Source: Aplectana chamaeleonis
Taxonomy: Eukaryota > Nematoda > Chromadorea > Rhabditida > Cosmocercidae
Direction of reading: 5' to 3'
Length of the DNA stretch: 64,000 nt
Assembly (NCBI GenBank): GCA_029168955.1
Contig: JAPDOI010001063.1
Location: 1-64,000, forward strand
Shown: positions 35,992 to 47,300 of the stretch, piece by piece
Layout of the letters: each line of letters starts with the position of its first letter
Position numbering within the stretch: position 1 is the stretch's first letter
The notes under the pieces: generated by a model
What the model was told of the DNA's origin: nothing
What the model saw: only the letters and a program-made list of their open reading frames with translations
The model's database searches: none
Program-made: the position numbers and the translations under genes

Positions 35992-36183
35992 AAGCAGCGT
36001 ATAGTTAGTAGGATCACGATATCTGGGCCTAAACATGGAAAACTCTGGCAAGAAAAACTGCTACACTTTCGTGTGAATTTTGTGCCGATGGAAAATTATA
36101 AACTTGTGCAATCAACTTGTGAAGCACGCAACAAATGAAGCGCAACTCACATTTCGCGGCAATACGCACATATTACATGAACC

Positions 36184-38670
36184 GCTCTGCACTTTCCACG
36201 ATGTCCCGATGACGTCATCAGAAGCCCGAAGCACTTTTCACGACTTCCCGATGAAGTCATCAGAAGCCCGGTGCACTTTCCACGATGTCCCGATGACGTC
36301 ATCAGAAGCTCGAAGCACTTTTGACGACGTCCCGATGACGTCATCAGAAGCCCAATGCACTTTTAACGACGTGCCGATGACGTCATCAGAAGCCCGAAGC
36401 ACTTTTCACGACGTCCCTATGACGTCATCAAAAGCCCGGTGCACTTTCCACGATGTCCCGATGACGTCATCAGAAGCCCGAAGCACTTTTCACGACGTCC
36501 CGATGACGTCATCAGAAGCACGAAGCACTTTCCACGTCGTCCCGATGACGTCATCAGAAGCCCGAAGCACTTTCCACGACGTCCCGATGACGTCATCAGA
36601 AGCCCGAAGCACTTTTCACGACGTCCCGATGACGTCATCAGAAGCCCGGTGCACTTTCCATGATGTCCCGATGACGTCATCAGAAGCCCGAAGCACTTTC
36701 CACGATGTCCCGATGACGTCATCAGAAGCCCGAAGCACTTTTCACGACGTCCCGATGACGTCATCAGAAGCCCGGTGCACTTTCCACGATGTCCCGATGA
36801 CGTCATCAGAAAAGATGAGTTATGATGCCTCACAGAACTGAGACCCGAACAGGAGAGATGCACCCACCTTTGGCATCCGAAGCACTGGACGCTGGTATGT
36901 CTCCAGTTTACATCCTCTCCGCACGTGGCGCATTGGTAATTCTGAGCGGGTCCAGGATTCCTCTCCACGCCGGCCCTTTGTAGGAGAATCCGAAGGAGAG
37001 TTGCGGCCGGCCAGCACCTCTCCCATGACAAAAATCCTCTTTGTGGAGGGGATGACGTCGGTTTGCACGGAGGCGATCTTCTTTCCTCCACACTGCCACG
37101 GCACGAACGTACGACATCTCGGCAGCAAATCCGTTACTGGTCGCCCAGTTCCTCAACCTATGACAAAACCCTCAATGTGGCTGCAAAGAAGAAGAAGAAG
37201 ACGTCATCAGAAGCTCGAAGCACTTTTCACGACGTCCCGATAACATCATCAGAAGCCCGAAGCACGTCATCTTTCCACGACGTACCGATGACGTCATCTG
37301 AAGCCCGAAACACTTTTCACGACGTCCCGATGACGTCATCAGAAGCCCGAAGCACTTTTCACGACGTCTAGATGACGTCATCAGAAGCCCGAAGCACTTT
37401 TCACGACTTCCCAGTGACGTCATCAGAAGCTCGAAGCACTTTTCACGACGTCCCGATGACGTCATCAGAAGCCCGAAGCACTTTTCACGACGCCCCGATA
37501 ACATCATCAGAAGCCCGAAGCACGTCATCTTTCCACGACGTACCGATGACGTCATCTGAAGCCCGAAACACTTTTCACGACGTCCCGATGACGTCATCAG
37601 AAGCCCGAAGCACTTTTCACGACGTCTAGATGACGTCTTCAGAAGCCCGAAGCACTTTTCACGACTTTCCAGTGACGTCATCAGAAGCTCGAAGCACTTT
37701 TCACGACGCCCCGATAACATCATCAGAAGCCCGAAGCACGTCATCTTTCCACGACGTCCCGATAACGTCATCAGAAGCCCGGTGCACTTTCCATGATGTC
37801 CCGATGACGTCATCAGAAGCCCGGTGCACTTTCCATGATGTCCCGATGACGTCATCAGAAGCCCGAAGCACTTTCCACGATGTCCCGATGACGTCATCAG
37901 AAGCCCGAAGCACTTTTCACGACGTCCCGATGACGTCATCAGAAGCCCGGTGCACTTTCCACGATGTCCCGATGACGTCATCAGAAGCTCGAAGCACTTT
38001 TCACGACGTCCCGATAACATCATCAGAAGCCCGAAGCACGTCATCTTTCCACGACGTACCGATGACGTCATCTGGAGCCCGAAACACTTTTCACGACGTC
38101 CCGATGACGTCATCAGAAGCCCGAAGCACTTTTCACGACGCCCCGATAACATCATCAGAAGCCCGAAGCACGTCATCTTTCCACGACGTACCGATGACGT
38201 CATCTGAAGCCCGAAACACTTTTCACGACGTCCCGATGACGTCATCAGAAGCCCGAAGCACTTTTCACGACTTCCCAGTGACGTCATCAGAAGCCCGAAG
38301 CACTTTTCACGACGTCCCGATGACGTCATCAGAAGCCCGGTGCACTTTCCACGATGTCCCGATGACGTCATCAGAAGCTCGAAGCACTTTTCACGACGTC
38401 CCGATAACATCATCAGAAGCCCTAAGCACTTTCCACGACGTACCAATGACGTCATCTGAAGCCCGAAACACTTTTCACGACGTCCCGATGACGTCATCAG
38501 AAGCCCGAAGCACTTTTCACGACGTCTAGATGACGTCATCAGAAGCCCGAAGCACCTTTCACGACGTCCAGATGACGTCATCAGAGGCCCGAAGCACTTT
38601 TCACGACTTCCCAGTGACGTCATCAGAAGCTCGAAGCACTTTTCACGACGTCCCGATGACGTCATCTGAA
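36184..38670. repeat. 42-bp satellite array with a TGACGTCA core
   Basis: About 50 units in two blocks (36184-36811 and 37201-38670) separated by a retrotransposon. The core of each unit is the 12-bp palindrome GATGACGTCATC, containing TGACGTCA, followed by agaagcccgaagcac. Units are 42 bp or 45-48 bp variants. A higher-order period of about 258 bp is visible (for example 37372-37629). Because 42 is divisible by 3, both strands show long open frames (plus: MTSSEARSTFHDVP repeated; minus: MTSSGRREKCFGLL repeated). I regard these frames as by-products of the repeat. Confidence 0.95.
36812..37200 (+). mobile_element. Short family A copy, twin-primed, inside the satellite
   Basis: 36812-37126 is the family A 5' end (2A motif and PHD finger) inverted. 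37127-37200 is the last 74 bases with the (AAG)n tail in forward orientation. The flanking acgtcatcagaa (36800-36811 and 37201-37212) is consistent with a TSD, but the satellite repeats the same word, so this alone is not proof. Confidence 0.8.
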
Positions 38671-38773
38671 TCCCCGTTGACCTAGAAATCGATTACTGAC
38701 CAGCCTACATACCTCCTACCAACTTACCTGCCTGCCCAATTGATCGCCTGCTATCAATGGCAGTGGCTACTCC

Positions 38774-39122
38774 CCCACATCGCATGGCTTTTTCCACATA
38801 TCCAGAGCTCTCAGTGAAGTTGGTCGAGTTGGGCATGAAAATAAATATAATGAATCATGCCCTGTACCGTGGCAGTCAGGACATACGTCGGGGACCGATG
38901 GATCGATCCTATGTACATAGGCCTTAAGGAATGAAGAATGTCCACAGCGCAGATCTGCCGAAATTACTCGGGAGCGTCTTGGTAGGTCCATTTCACTTGG
39001 GCGGTACATCGTCTAGTATAGAATTGGGAGGGGCACAGGAAAGGTATTCATAGACGAATCTGGCGTGCTCCATCTGCAGGAGCCTCTTCCGGTTGAGCTC
39101 TGAGGCCGCTCAACGTTGACGG
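38774..39122 (-). pseudogene. Family B non-LTR fragment
   Basis: The minus-strand frame carries the C-terminal RRSRVISADLRCGHSS and CPDCHGTGHDS...LFSC peptides with internal breaks. It stops about 20 bases short of the usual C-terminus and lacks the (AAG)n tail, so both ends are truncated. Confidence 0.8.
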
Positions 39123-39847
39123 TCATTGACATTGCTTCCTTATGTTCTGTCGGTGCTGATTCAGGCCCCCGTCATAGTCGGTGGATCTACTGAGTCCCAC
39201 CGGGTCGATACGCATCGAGTTCGTGGAAGACGGGTGCAAAAAAATCAACCCACTGAGTCCGACTGCGACCGTCTGATGCCCACCGCAATCCCCCCGGTCG
39301 ATACTGATGGTTCTCATGCGTACAAGGGCGGGGCCAATGCACCGACTGAGTCCGACTGAGTCCCACCGAAACCATCCTCACCCCACCCGGTCGAGATAGG
39401 TGTTTCTCACATGATTTGGGTGCATTTTTTTCGGCCGACTGCGACCTGCCTAGTCCCGCCGCATCTCGACTCTCATCGTCTGCGCTCTGCCCTACCTGCT
39501 GCTGATACGGAAATCAGATTCAGACATGTTGAAAACAAGAAAAATCAGCCACCAAACACGTTCTGATTCACAGCTGAGGTGATAATCGTCACTATCAATT
39601 GCGTGTTTCGCAGAGGAACTGGTTGGCGCTGGGGGCAACCGGACTCAGTGGGACTCAGCAGGTTTTTCCACCCCGGGTTCATTCGGACTCAGCAGGTTTT
39701 TCGACGAATTCTGGCCGGGGCCTTAGACCTCTTGCTGGGAGCGGATTCTCCGCCCCCTTCGTCGCTGGTGTCCAGTCACGTAGACCATTCCTGTGATAAC
39801 TGGCAAAATCGTGCTATCCCTGAGCCTCATGATGTTTCACAATGCTT
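39123..39847. other. Non-coding stretch with gactgagtcc words
   Basis: The word gactgagtcc(c/g)ac recurs near 39190-39370 and appears inverted (ggactcagtggg) near 39640-39690. This hints at subterminal repeats of another DNA element, but clear ends were not found. Confidence 0.4.
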
Positions 39848-39944
39848 GTACAATGGAGGCTGCAAAATTTATTGAAAGTTTCAAAAGATTCAAAAGTCTC
39901 GAAAAGTGAAACTTTTCAAAATTATGAAACTTCTTCGCAGGTGA

Positions 39945-39971
39945 GCTTTCGGCGCTTAGCGCCTTCTTCAA
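39945..39971 (-). ncRNA. Hammerhead-like core in the left terminal copy
   Basis: Same core as at 40871-40896, on the opposite strand because the terminal copies are inverted. It has the same C-to-U change in the first core position. Confidence 0.4.
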
Positions 39972-40392
39972 ACCTGAAACAGAAGCATTAGCCATGAGAT
40001 GGCGTTTGGCATATAGAATCGCCGCAAAACTGGCCTGAACAGCTGGCCTAAAGGCCTGGCCACCAAGTAAGGTCGTTGCGATTCTTATTCTTAGAATGTT
40101 CTTTTATACGTCATGATGCGCAGTGATCTCTTATCATGCAATCACACTACCGTACCCTTGGAGAATCATCGCAGTTACGCAATAAGTTGAAAAACATCAC
40201 GTAACTCTTCCCTGTTGTTGATTTCAGGTGATATGCGCCTTATCTCTAGCGACTCCAAGATTTTCCTTTCTGTCTGATTGTTGACTGACCTATGCAACAC
40301 TGTAATGTTAAGCTGTATTACGTCCACCTCCAACTCTGAGAACTCTGCTCACCTTCTCGAGGCCCTATAAAGAAAGATGTGAGAGACCAAAT

Positions 40393-40629
40393 TGCACATA
40401 CTGTAATGACAACAAAATATGTCAGCTGATGGGGACCGTGTATCTGATAGAATGTGAGAGTTGTGGAAAGATGTACGTAGGAGAAACTAAGAGGCCCCTC
40501 TTGAAACGTTTAGACGAACACAGAAGAGCGTTAAGAAATCCGGCCTCTTACCCAAATAACGATTTCTCTAGGCATAGAATTTCAAAGCACGCGCAGGAGG
40601 CTCCTCCACAGCTTAACATTAGAGTCTCA
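40393..40629 (+). pseudogene. GIY-YIG endonuclease domain of a Penelope-like element
   Basis: After a Cys-rich linker (NCTYCNDNK) comes GTVYLIECESCGKMYVGET, in which VYL and YVG occupy the GIY and YIG positions. LLKRLDEHRRAL follows with the conserved Arg and His, then a downstream ISKHAQE. This is the usual order in Penelope-like elements. Only the C-terminal end of the polyprotein is present. Confidence 0.8.
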
Positions 40630-40870
40630 GGCGATTCACGGCCCCGAGCCGCACCGAACAGGAATTGGAGCCGCCTGACAGTTCGGCTCGTTCTCCGTCC
40701 GGATCACTGCTGTTGCTGTTCGTGCATCATGACGTATAAAAGAGCATTCTAAGATTAAGAATCGCAACGACCTTACTTGGTGCCCAGGCCTTTAGGCCAG
40801 CTGTTCAGGCCAGTTTTGTGGCGATTCTATATGCCAAACGCCATCTCATGCTAATGCTTGTGTTTCAGGT

Positions 40871-40896
40871 TTGAAGAAGGCGCTAAGCGCCGAAAG
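40871..40896 (+). ncRNA. Hammerhead-like core in the right terminal copy
   Basis: The sequence ttgaaga, then a GGCGC/GCGCC stem closed by a short loop, then gaaa, follows the hammerhead layout CUGAnGA - stem II - GAAA. The first C of the core is U here, so activity is doubtful. Confidence 0.4.
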
Positions 40897-41303
40897 CTCA
40901 CCTGTGAAGAAGTTTCATAATTTTGGAAAGTTTAACTTTTAGAGACTTTCGAATCTTTTGAAACTTTCAATAATTTTTGCAGCCTCCATTGTACCCTCTA
41001 TAAAACGTCGAAATTCACATCAATCGAGGCGCGAGCGGCGTGCGCGTCGCCTGGACCTCCGTCTGCCCTCCGCTCTCTCACTATCTCTAACCTCCGCTCC
41101 GCACAGGCACACGTAGGAACCATGAGAATTTCGCCGTTTTATAGCCTGTACAAGCATTGTGAATCATTCATGTGATAGGTCAACGGCAACCAAATGGGTG
41201 GGTTTTCTCCCGACAAGGGATCTAAATGAGAACCGGTTTTATTATTCAGCGGCTTCTGCTCATATTGTCTTAATCGCAGTTAATTGCGTGGATTACACGA
41301 TTA

Positions 41304-41314
41304 AATCTTTCCAG
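41304..41314 (+). promoter_or_regulatory. Candidate trans-splice acceptor
   Basis: AATCTTTCCAG ends 10 bases before the ATG of the GlcNAc-1-phosphotransferase gene. It resembles a nematode 3' splice site, so it could receive a spliced leader or be the end of a 5' intron. Confidence 0.4.
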
Positions 41315-41324
41315 TTGAGCTTGC

Positions 41325-44300
41325 ATGACTGCGCTAACTGCTGTGGTGAATATCGCTCTATCAGTCCTTGGCTATGTTTCCTGTAGAAGTCTTATTCAGG
41401 AGTATATACCAATATTCATCCAACGGAAAATGTACGGTAATGATCAGTGCAAGGTGAGTATGCAAACAATGGCAATCAGTCGGTTTGGAGTAGGGCGCCG
41501 GTATAGTCGCTTCCTGTCGGAAAAGCGTCGATATCTATGGATTTGCTTGCCACAAGCGCTGTTGTGTAATTTGTGATAGGATCGTTTTGGGGTTGTAAGA
41601 ATTGGTGCTATCTCAGGGGAAGGGGGGGGGGCACTGTGGTATTTTTGACAGGGAAGGGAAACCCCGGTTAGGTGCTCAAATTCAGTGCGTCCCAGTAAAA
41701 TGGGCGTGGCCTAGTGCATCGCGCCATAGCGCCCCCCCCCACTCGCTAAAATTGCACCTAAGAATTTTGTGCCAAAAAGGAACATTCGAAGGGCATGTTA
41801 CTTGATTTCAGAAGAGCAATGATCCTATACCGGAGCCAATGGGAGTTATATGTGCGGCTGTATACCTCATTGTGATGTTTCTTTTCATCCCATTTCCCTT
41901 CATCGAATGGACAGGTGCAGAGTGGGTATTCTTATGCAGCTTCCTTTTCCGAGTTATTTTTGAGCTACTCAGTAGTTGAAAATTAAACGAGAACACGTGT
42001 GATCTTTTAATCAAAACTTGATGCCATATTATTTCATTTCATTTATTACATGGTAGAACCGTGTGAAAGACGAACAACAAAACGAAATACCCAACAGCAA
42101 GCCAAAGACACTAAGCATAGTAGCACAACAATCAAGCAAATGGATAAATTGACCATGAAGCATACACAGGCACCATGAAGCATACACAGGCACCATGAAG
42201 GAATGAGATCCAATAAACATTACTCCTGGGACAGCAGATAACTCTCAAGTGCCTTCTTTTTTCAGTGAATTTCCCAACTACAGGGTCAAGCGGGGTTGCG
42301 AAATTTCGCAACGGGGGGTCGCAAAAATTTGGGCCCGAAAATGAATGAGTGGGGATCGCAAAAATTTCGGGCAAAAATGAGAATTTTGTGGATATCCCAT
42401 GGATTCTCGATTATCTTTAGTCCTCAAGGAAGGATCGTAGCATTCGGTTTTAGACGCTCGGGCTCAACTACTGAACGAATTTTTGGCGTCTGACACTTTT
42501 AGTAATCAACTATTAACTGTCCGGCCTCGGGGACGAGGGATCGCGAAATTCGCGCCTCGGGGATGGGGGATCGCAAAATTTTTGGATTTTGGAAAAAAAA
42601 TGTGACGGGGGTCGCTCCAATTTTGAAAAATTACGCAACGCTCCGCTTGACCTTCCCAAGTACCAACCCTCTTCATCTGATCCCCATTTCCGACATATTT
42701 GCTCGCCACTTCATGCTGCAGTCTCTGTCATGGACCGTCAACGTGGGCGACGTCGGAGCTCAATCGCCTCAGACTACTGCAAATGGAGCACACCCGATTC
42801 GTCAGAGAATACCTCTCCAGTGCTCCCCTAAATCCAATTCTTAGTGCCGTGCCCCCCCCCCCCGATCGATGACAGCGAAACGGACATACCCAGACGTACG
42901 CGCGTCATCCTGGCAGGTCCACGATGTGGACACTCCTCACACCTCAAGGCCATCGTCCATAAGATCGACTCGTCGATCCCCGACAAATGTCCCGACTGCC
43001 ACAACCCAGGGCACGATTCATTTCATTTATTTTCATGTCCTGCAAGGCCGACTTCTCTAACAGTTATGGATACGTGGACTAACCCGTGCGATGTGGCTGC
43101 CTTTTTACACCTATGAGGAGAAGCTCTATGTGGCCGATAAGAAGAAGGAGAACTACTGTGCTTATCTGGGCCAAATTCCGGTCCGCAATTGCGTCTTGAC
43201 ACGTTTTGCGACCGCACGCTCCCGAGTAAGAAGAGCTTCCAGCGCCGCAGCCGCCGATCTGCTGACTATAGGTGGGTTTTGGAAACTGGAAACTAAGAAA
43301 AATTGGAGAAAATTGTATAAAAATGCCACATCGAGTCGGCTTCAGCGCTGGAAACCCGACTGACTCGGGCGCGTGCGGCTGCAAAGCGTGTCGAGACGCA
43401 ATTGCGGACCGGAATTCGGCCCAGATAAGCACAGTACCAACCCTGACCGAAGTAATTTATTAAACTCAGACCCCGCCCTGTTGACAAAGAGGTGCTGTCT
43501 TACATTCAGCCTGGCCCCAACAAGGCCCAATTTCACCGGAGCTCCCTTAGCAGGGATGAGCGGAACGAAAATATGAAATTTCGGAAGTCGGTGTTCGGGT
43601 TTCTGAACAAAAAAATTCTCGGGTTTCGGAAATCGGGCGCGAAACGCCTGAAAATGCGCGGAAATCCGGTTTTCGGAAGGCGAAACGCGGAAAGATTCAG
43701 AAATCATCCAATATTTTCTTCCTCTCAGATCACCCGACATTTTCGCATTCCGCAGAATTTTCTGCGGTTTTCGGAATGCGAAACGCGGAATGCCAAAAAT
43801 GCGCGAAACTGCGGGTTTCGAAATGCGAAACGCGGAACTCCGCTCATCCCTGTCCTTTAGAAGTTGATTGTCTCAGGTTGAACAGCCGGCTAGCCTTAAT
43901 ACCAGCGCTCCCATGAATGATCTTACACATCATTATCATATCAAACCTTCTTCTCCTGTGCTGTAGAGTGGTTAGGCCCAAATTAGCGTTTCTGGTGACA
44001 CGACACACGTTGCGATTAGTCTGAAACCATGATGTCCTGAAGTAAACTCTAGGTGTAAAAGTATTCTGAACTTTCTCCAGCGCATCAATGGATCCCTTTT
44101 TACACATTTACACATTTATTCTCTAAATCGTACCGGCAAAGAGGAACTGAGCTGTATGTACGTAGAGTTCAGTAGACTTGGATATTCGAGCATCACTGAA
44201 TTAAGTCGTTCCATCTGCAGTATTGTTGTTCGTCGTTCTTCGGTGCAGATGCGATCGTTCTGTTAGCCGATTCCAAGCTTGTTGAAGTTCGGGTTACGGC

Positions 44301-47300
44301 CCGAGCCATCCAACGGCGAGTTGGGTCGGAGTTCTGGCTTCTTCGCGGTCTTGCTTCGAGACGTCCTTGTTTTTCTGGTGTGGTGTGACCTGGAGCTGAT
44401 GTTGTAGACAACCGCACAGTGTGAAGATAGGCCGAAAACTGGATCCCTTTTTGTATGGATTAAAGACTACAGTACCATACTCCATAAGTGGACGTATGTA
44501 CGTTTTATACACCTCCGTCAGTACGCTTGCATTGGTAGTTGATAGTGCTCGAAACGCGCTGTGCATCATCCTATTAGCCATGGACGAAACCTGGAGGCAG
44601 TGATCATCGAAATTAAGACAGTCCTTGATAAGAAAACCAAGGTCCTTAATCTCGCTGACCTCGCTGAACTGCACACCATCAACAGTATAGAAGCTTTTAA
44701 CTCGCCTCTTACCAAACTTCATCACTTTGGTTTTTTCACTGGAAAGCGGCAATTTCCATTCATTTGACTACATACTTAGAGCTTTCTGCAAACACTCCGA
44801 ATCTCCCATGGCCCGAATAGGATTATTCTTCTTCTTCTTCTGCAGCCTCAAAGTGGTTTTTGTCATAGGTTGAGGAACTGGGCGGCCTTCACAGGATTCG
44901 TCCAACGGTCCATTGTTGTTAAGGAGGTAGGTCTCTTCGGGCACATGAACAAGTGCGCCGTGTCGTGTCCGGGAGCACCACAGTCCGGGCATGCGTCTGG
45001 TCGGCTGCTGTCGATCTTGTTGACGTAAGACATGAGCAGAATAGAGTGACCACAGCGCAGCGATGCAAGAGCACATCTGGCTCGTCTGCCGAGTTGAGAC
45101 TCGGACTCGCAAACCCGAGGCGGCACCGTTCCCAAGATAGGGTTCACAGCCGCCTTTGCTAGATATCCTCGAACAAATTGCGTGTGCTCCTCACGCAGAA
45201 GACGAAGTCTTTCCATGTTGGAGTCGGCCCATCTCTGTACATCAACTTTACGAGGAGCATCGGCGAACGGCGTCCTAATCGACCTCTCTCTTGTGGGCTT
45301 CATGATTCTCTTTGACGGATGATTCGGCTGCCTCAGAACATTAATATACATCTGCTGTGCCTGGAGTTCACAATGCTCCTTGACCGGCAATATGCAGGCC
45401 TCCGCGTGAAGATGCTCCACCGGGGAGCTCCTTGCACAACCGGTAGCAATTCTAAGCGCAGCATTCTGTACACGCTGCAGCTTATTCCAGGAGCTGTCAG
45501 ACACCAGGTGCTGCCGCACTGGTGCCGCATATTCAGAGCCGGCTGAAGTATTGCTCTGTAGGTTCTCAATATAGTCTCTCGGCTGCTTCCCCCATGATGT
45601 TCCTCCGAGAGCTCTCAAGATATTAAGTCTAGCCTTGACGACTGTTTGTTTCTGTTCCGCGTTTTTGTGGAACTTCAGTGAGGATCAAGAATAAGGCCAA
45701 GCAGCTTGGGAATTTTTGCTGCTGGCAACAGGTCACCATCCCATTCGACATCTGGATGGGCACTGTGTTCCTTGGTGTTCGTTGTGAACACTGAAACAGA
45801 AGGATTTTGCGGCAGAGACTGTGAGCATCATTTTTATCGAGGAAGAGCTTCAACTCGACGAGATAGGCGCGTGATCTTGTTAGCGGCTATCTGCGGAGTC
45901 ACGATCCTGGCACATGATGGTGATGTCGTCGGCATACAAAACAATCTTTACATCATTGGGAGGCTCAGGAATGTCCTCAAGATACAGGCTGAATAGGGCA
46001 GGGGACAACACTCCGCCTTGCGGAACACCGGCTGCTATTGGAATGCTATCGGATACATGATTCTGGAACAGAACCTTAGCACGGCGGCCTTTAGTGAACG
46101 CTGCAATCCATCGCTTCTGCCATGATGGTAGCGACGACTTGAGCAGTTTCTCGGACAGCAGTCCCAAGTTAACAGAGTCAAACGCTTTGCTCAGGTCGAG
46201 GCGACGGCCACCGTTCTCAGGGGCTTTCTCATGTTGACCTCATCGACCGCAAAGCTCACGATCTCTAATAGAGCTGTAGTAGTGGAGTGAAGTTTCCTGA
46301 ACCCATGCTGATGCTGCTGTCGCTCATTTTGATCAGCCAGGTCCGTCACGATCAACTTTTCAGCTAATTTAGCGACGGGCGATAAAAGGCTAATTGGTCG
46401 AAAGCCCTTTGCCGTGCTTTGGGACTTGCCTGGCTTCGGCAACGGTATCACATTGGTTGTCTTCCAAACTTGGGGTAGAGCGCAGGTCCGGAAAGAAGTG
46501 TTAATGATATCTGCAAGCATCGGTAGAAGTTCCGAGGGGAGCTTCTTCAGGTTGGCGGGGGAGATACCGTCAGGTCCGATAGCCTTCGAATTCCGCATTT
46601 CTTTGATAGCCTTCTCTACTTGAGTGAGTGTAAAGGACTCAGAAGAGTTCATGAGCGGCAACCGCCTCAGCTCTCTAACCGTGACTCTGTTTTGAACGCC
46701 TCGCGTGGCGCGTGTGATGAAGAGCTTCTTGCTGAGCGCATAAGCAGCCGCTTTCCCTGATTTGAAGTCGTTCTCCTCGAACTCAATAGCGGAGCTTATC
46801 GAGGGAGCGGACTTGCCGGAAATTTACCTCAACACTTTCCACGTCGTAGTTCCGTCAGCCTTGAAATTCAGCTTTTCAGTGAACTTCTCCCAGCATTCCT
46901 TCTTGTTCTTATCCAGATCCTGCTTGATCTCGTTATCCAGCACAGCTATGTCCGGGTCTAGATGGTCTGCGGCTCTCTTCTCATCTCTGGTTCTTATCTT
47001 CTGCAGTATTTCCTGCTGACATTTGGAAAAAGGTCTTGACACGACCCTCAGGAATTGCAGCTTTCATGGCCTTGCGGATGGCACTTGTTAGATGGCGCTC
47101 TTTCTGATGAACATCACCATTCCATGGGTAGTCGACCGCATGGCGAAGTGCAACATCTCTGAACAGGGTCCAGTCTGCTAGGCCTAAATTAAGATAAGTA
47201 CGATGACGAAAACCAGAGTAAGGGGCAAGAGAGTCAGAGAGATCAATATAGACAAAGACGGGAATGTGATCACTGGAGAGAGTTGTGGATGTGGACCACG

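Larger units (their letters stand above)
35322..36054 (+). repeat. 0.7-kb unit: end of copy 1 and all of copy 2
   Basis: 35340-35404 (starting caccaagcagcg, ending ctctggcaag) is repeated at 35990-36054. Between them, 35405-35990 repeats 28693-29350. The arrangement is two direct tandem copies, the first split by the hAT-like element. Confidence 0.85.
39848..40994 (+). mobile_element. Penelope-like element remnant with inverted terminal copies
   Basis: Arms of about 280 bp (39848 to about 40125 and about 40733-40994) are inverted copies and enclose a GIY-YIG domain fragment. Penelope-like elements characteristically carry a GIY-YIG endonuclease and terminal repeats that may be direct or inverted, with hammerhead-type ribozymes. 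The reverse transcriptase is missing. Confidence 0.75.

Noticed and set aside
37172..38665. A 497-codon minus-strand frame as a protein gene
   Set aside because: It is entirely 42-bp satellite; equally long frames exist on the other strand, there is no splice or start context, and the period explains the openness.
36184..38670. CRISPR-like array
   Set aside because: Repeats are directly adjacent without unique spacers, units share their whole length, and the genome is eukaryotic.
44153..44420. A separate gene between the CR1 pieces
   Set aside because: Reading it on the minus strand continues the RT thumb of element C with frame breaks; it is degraded element sequence.
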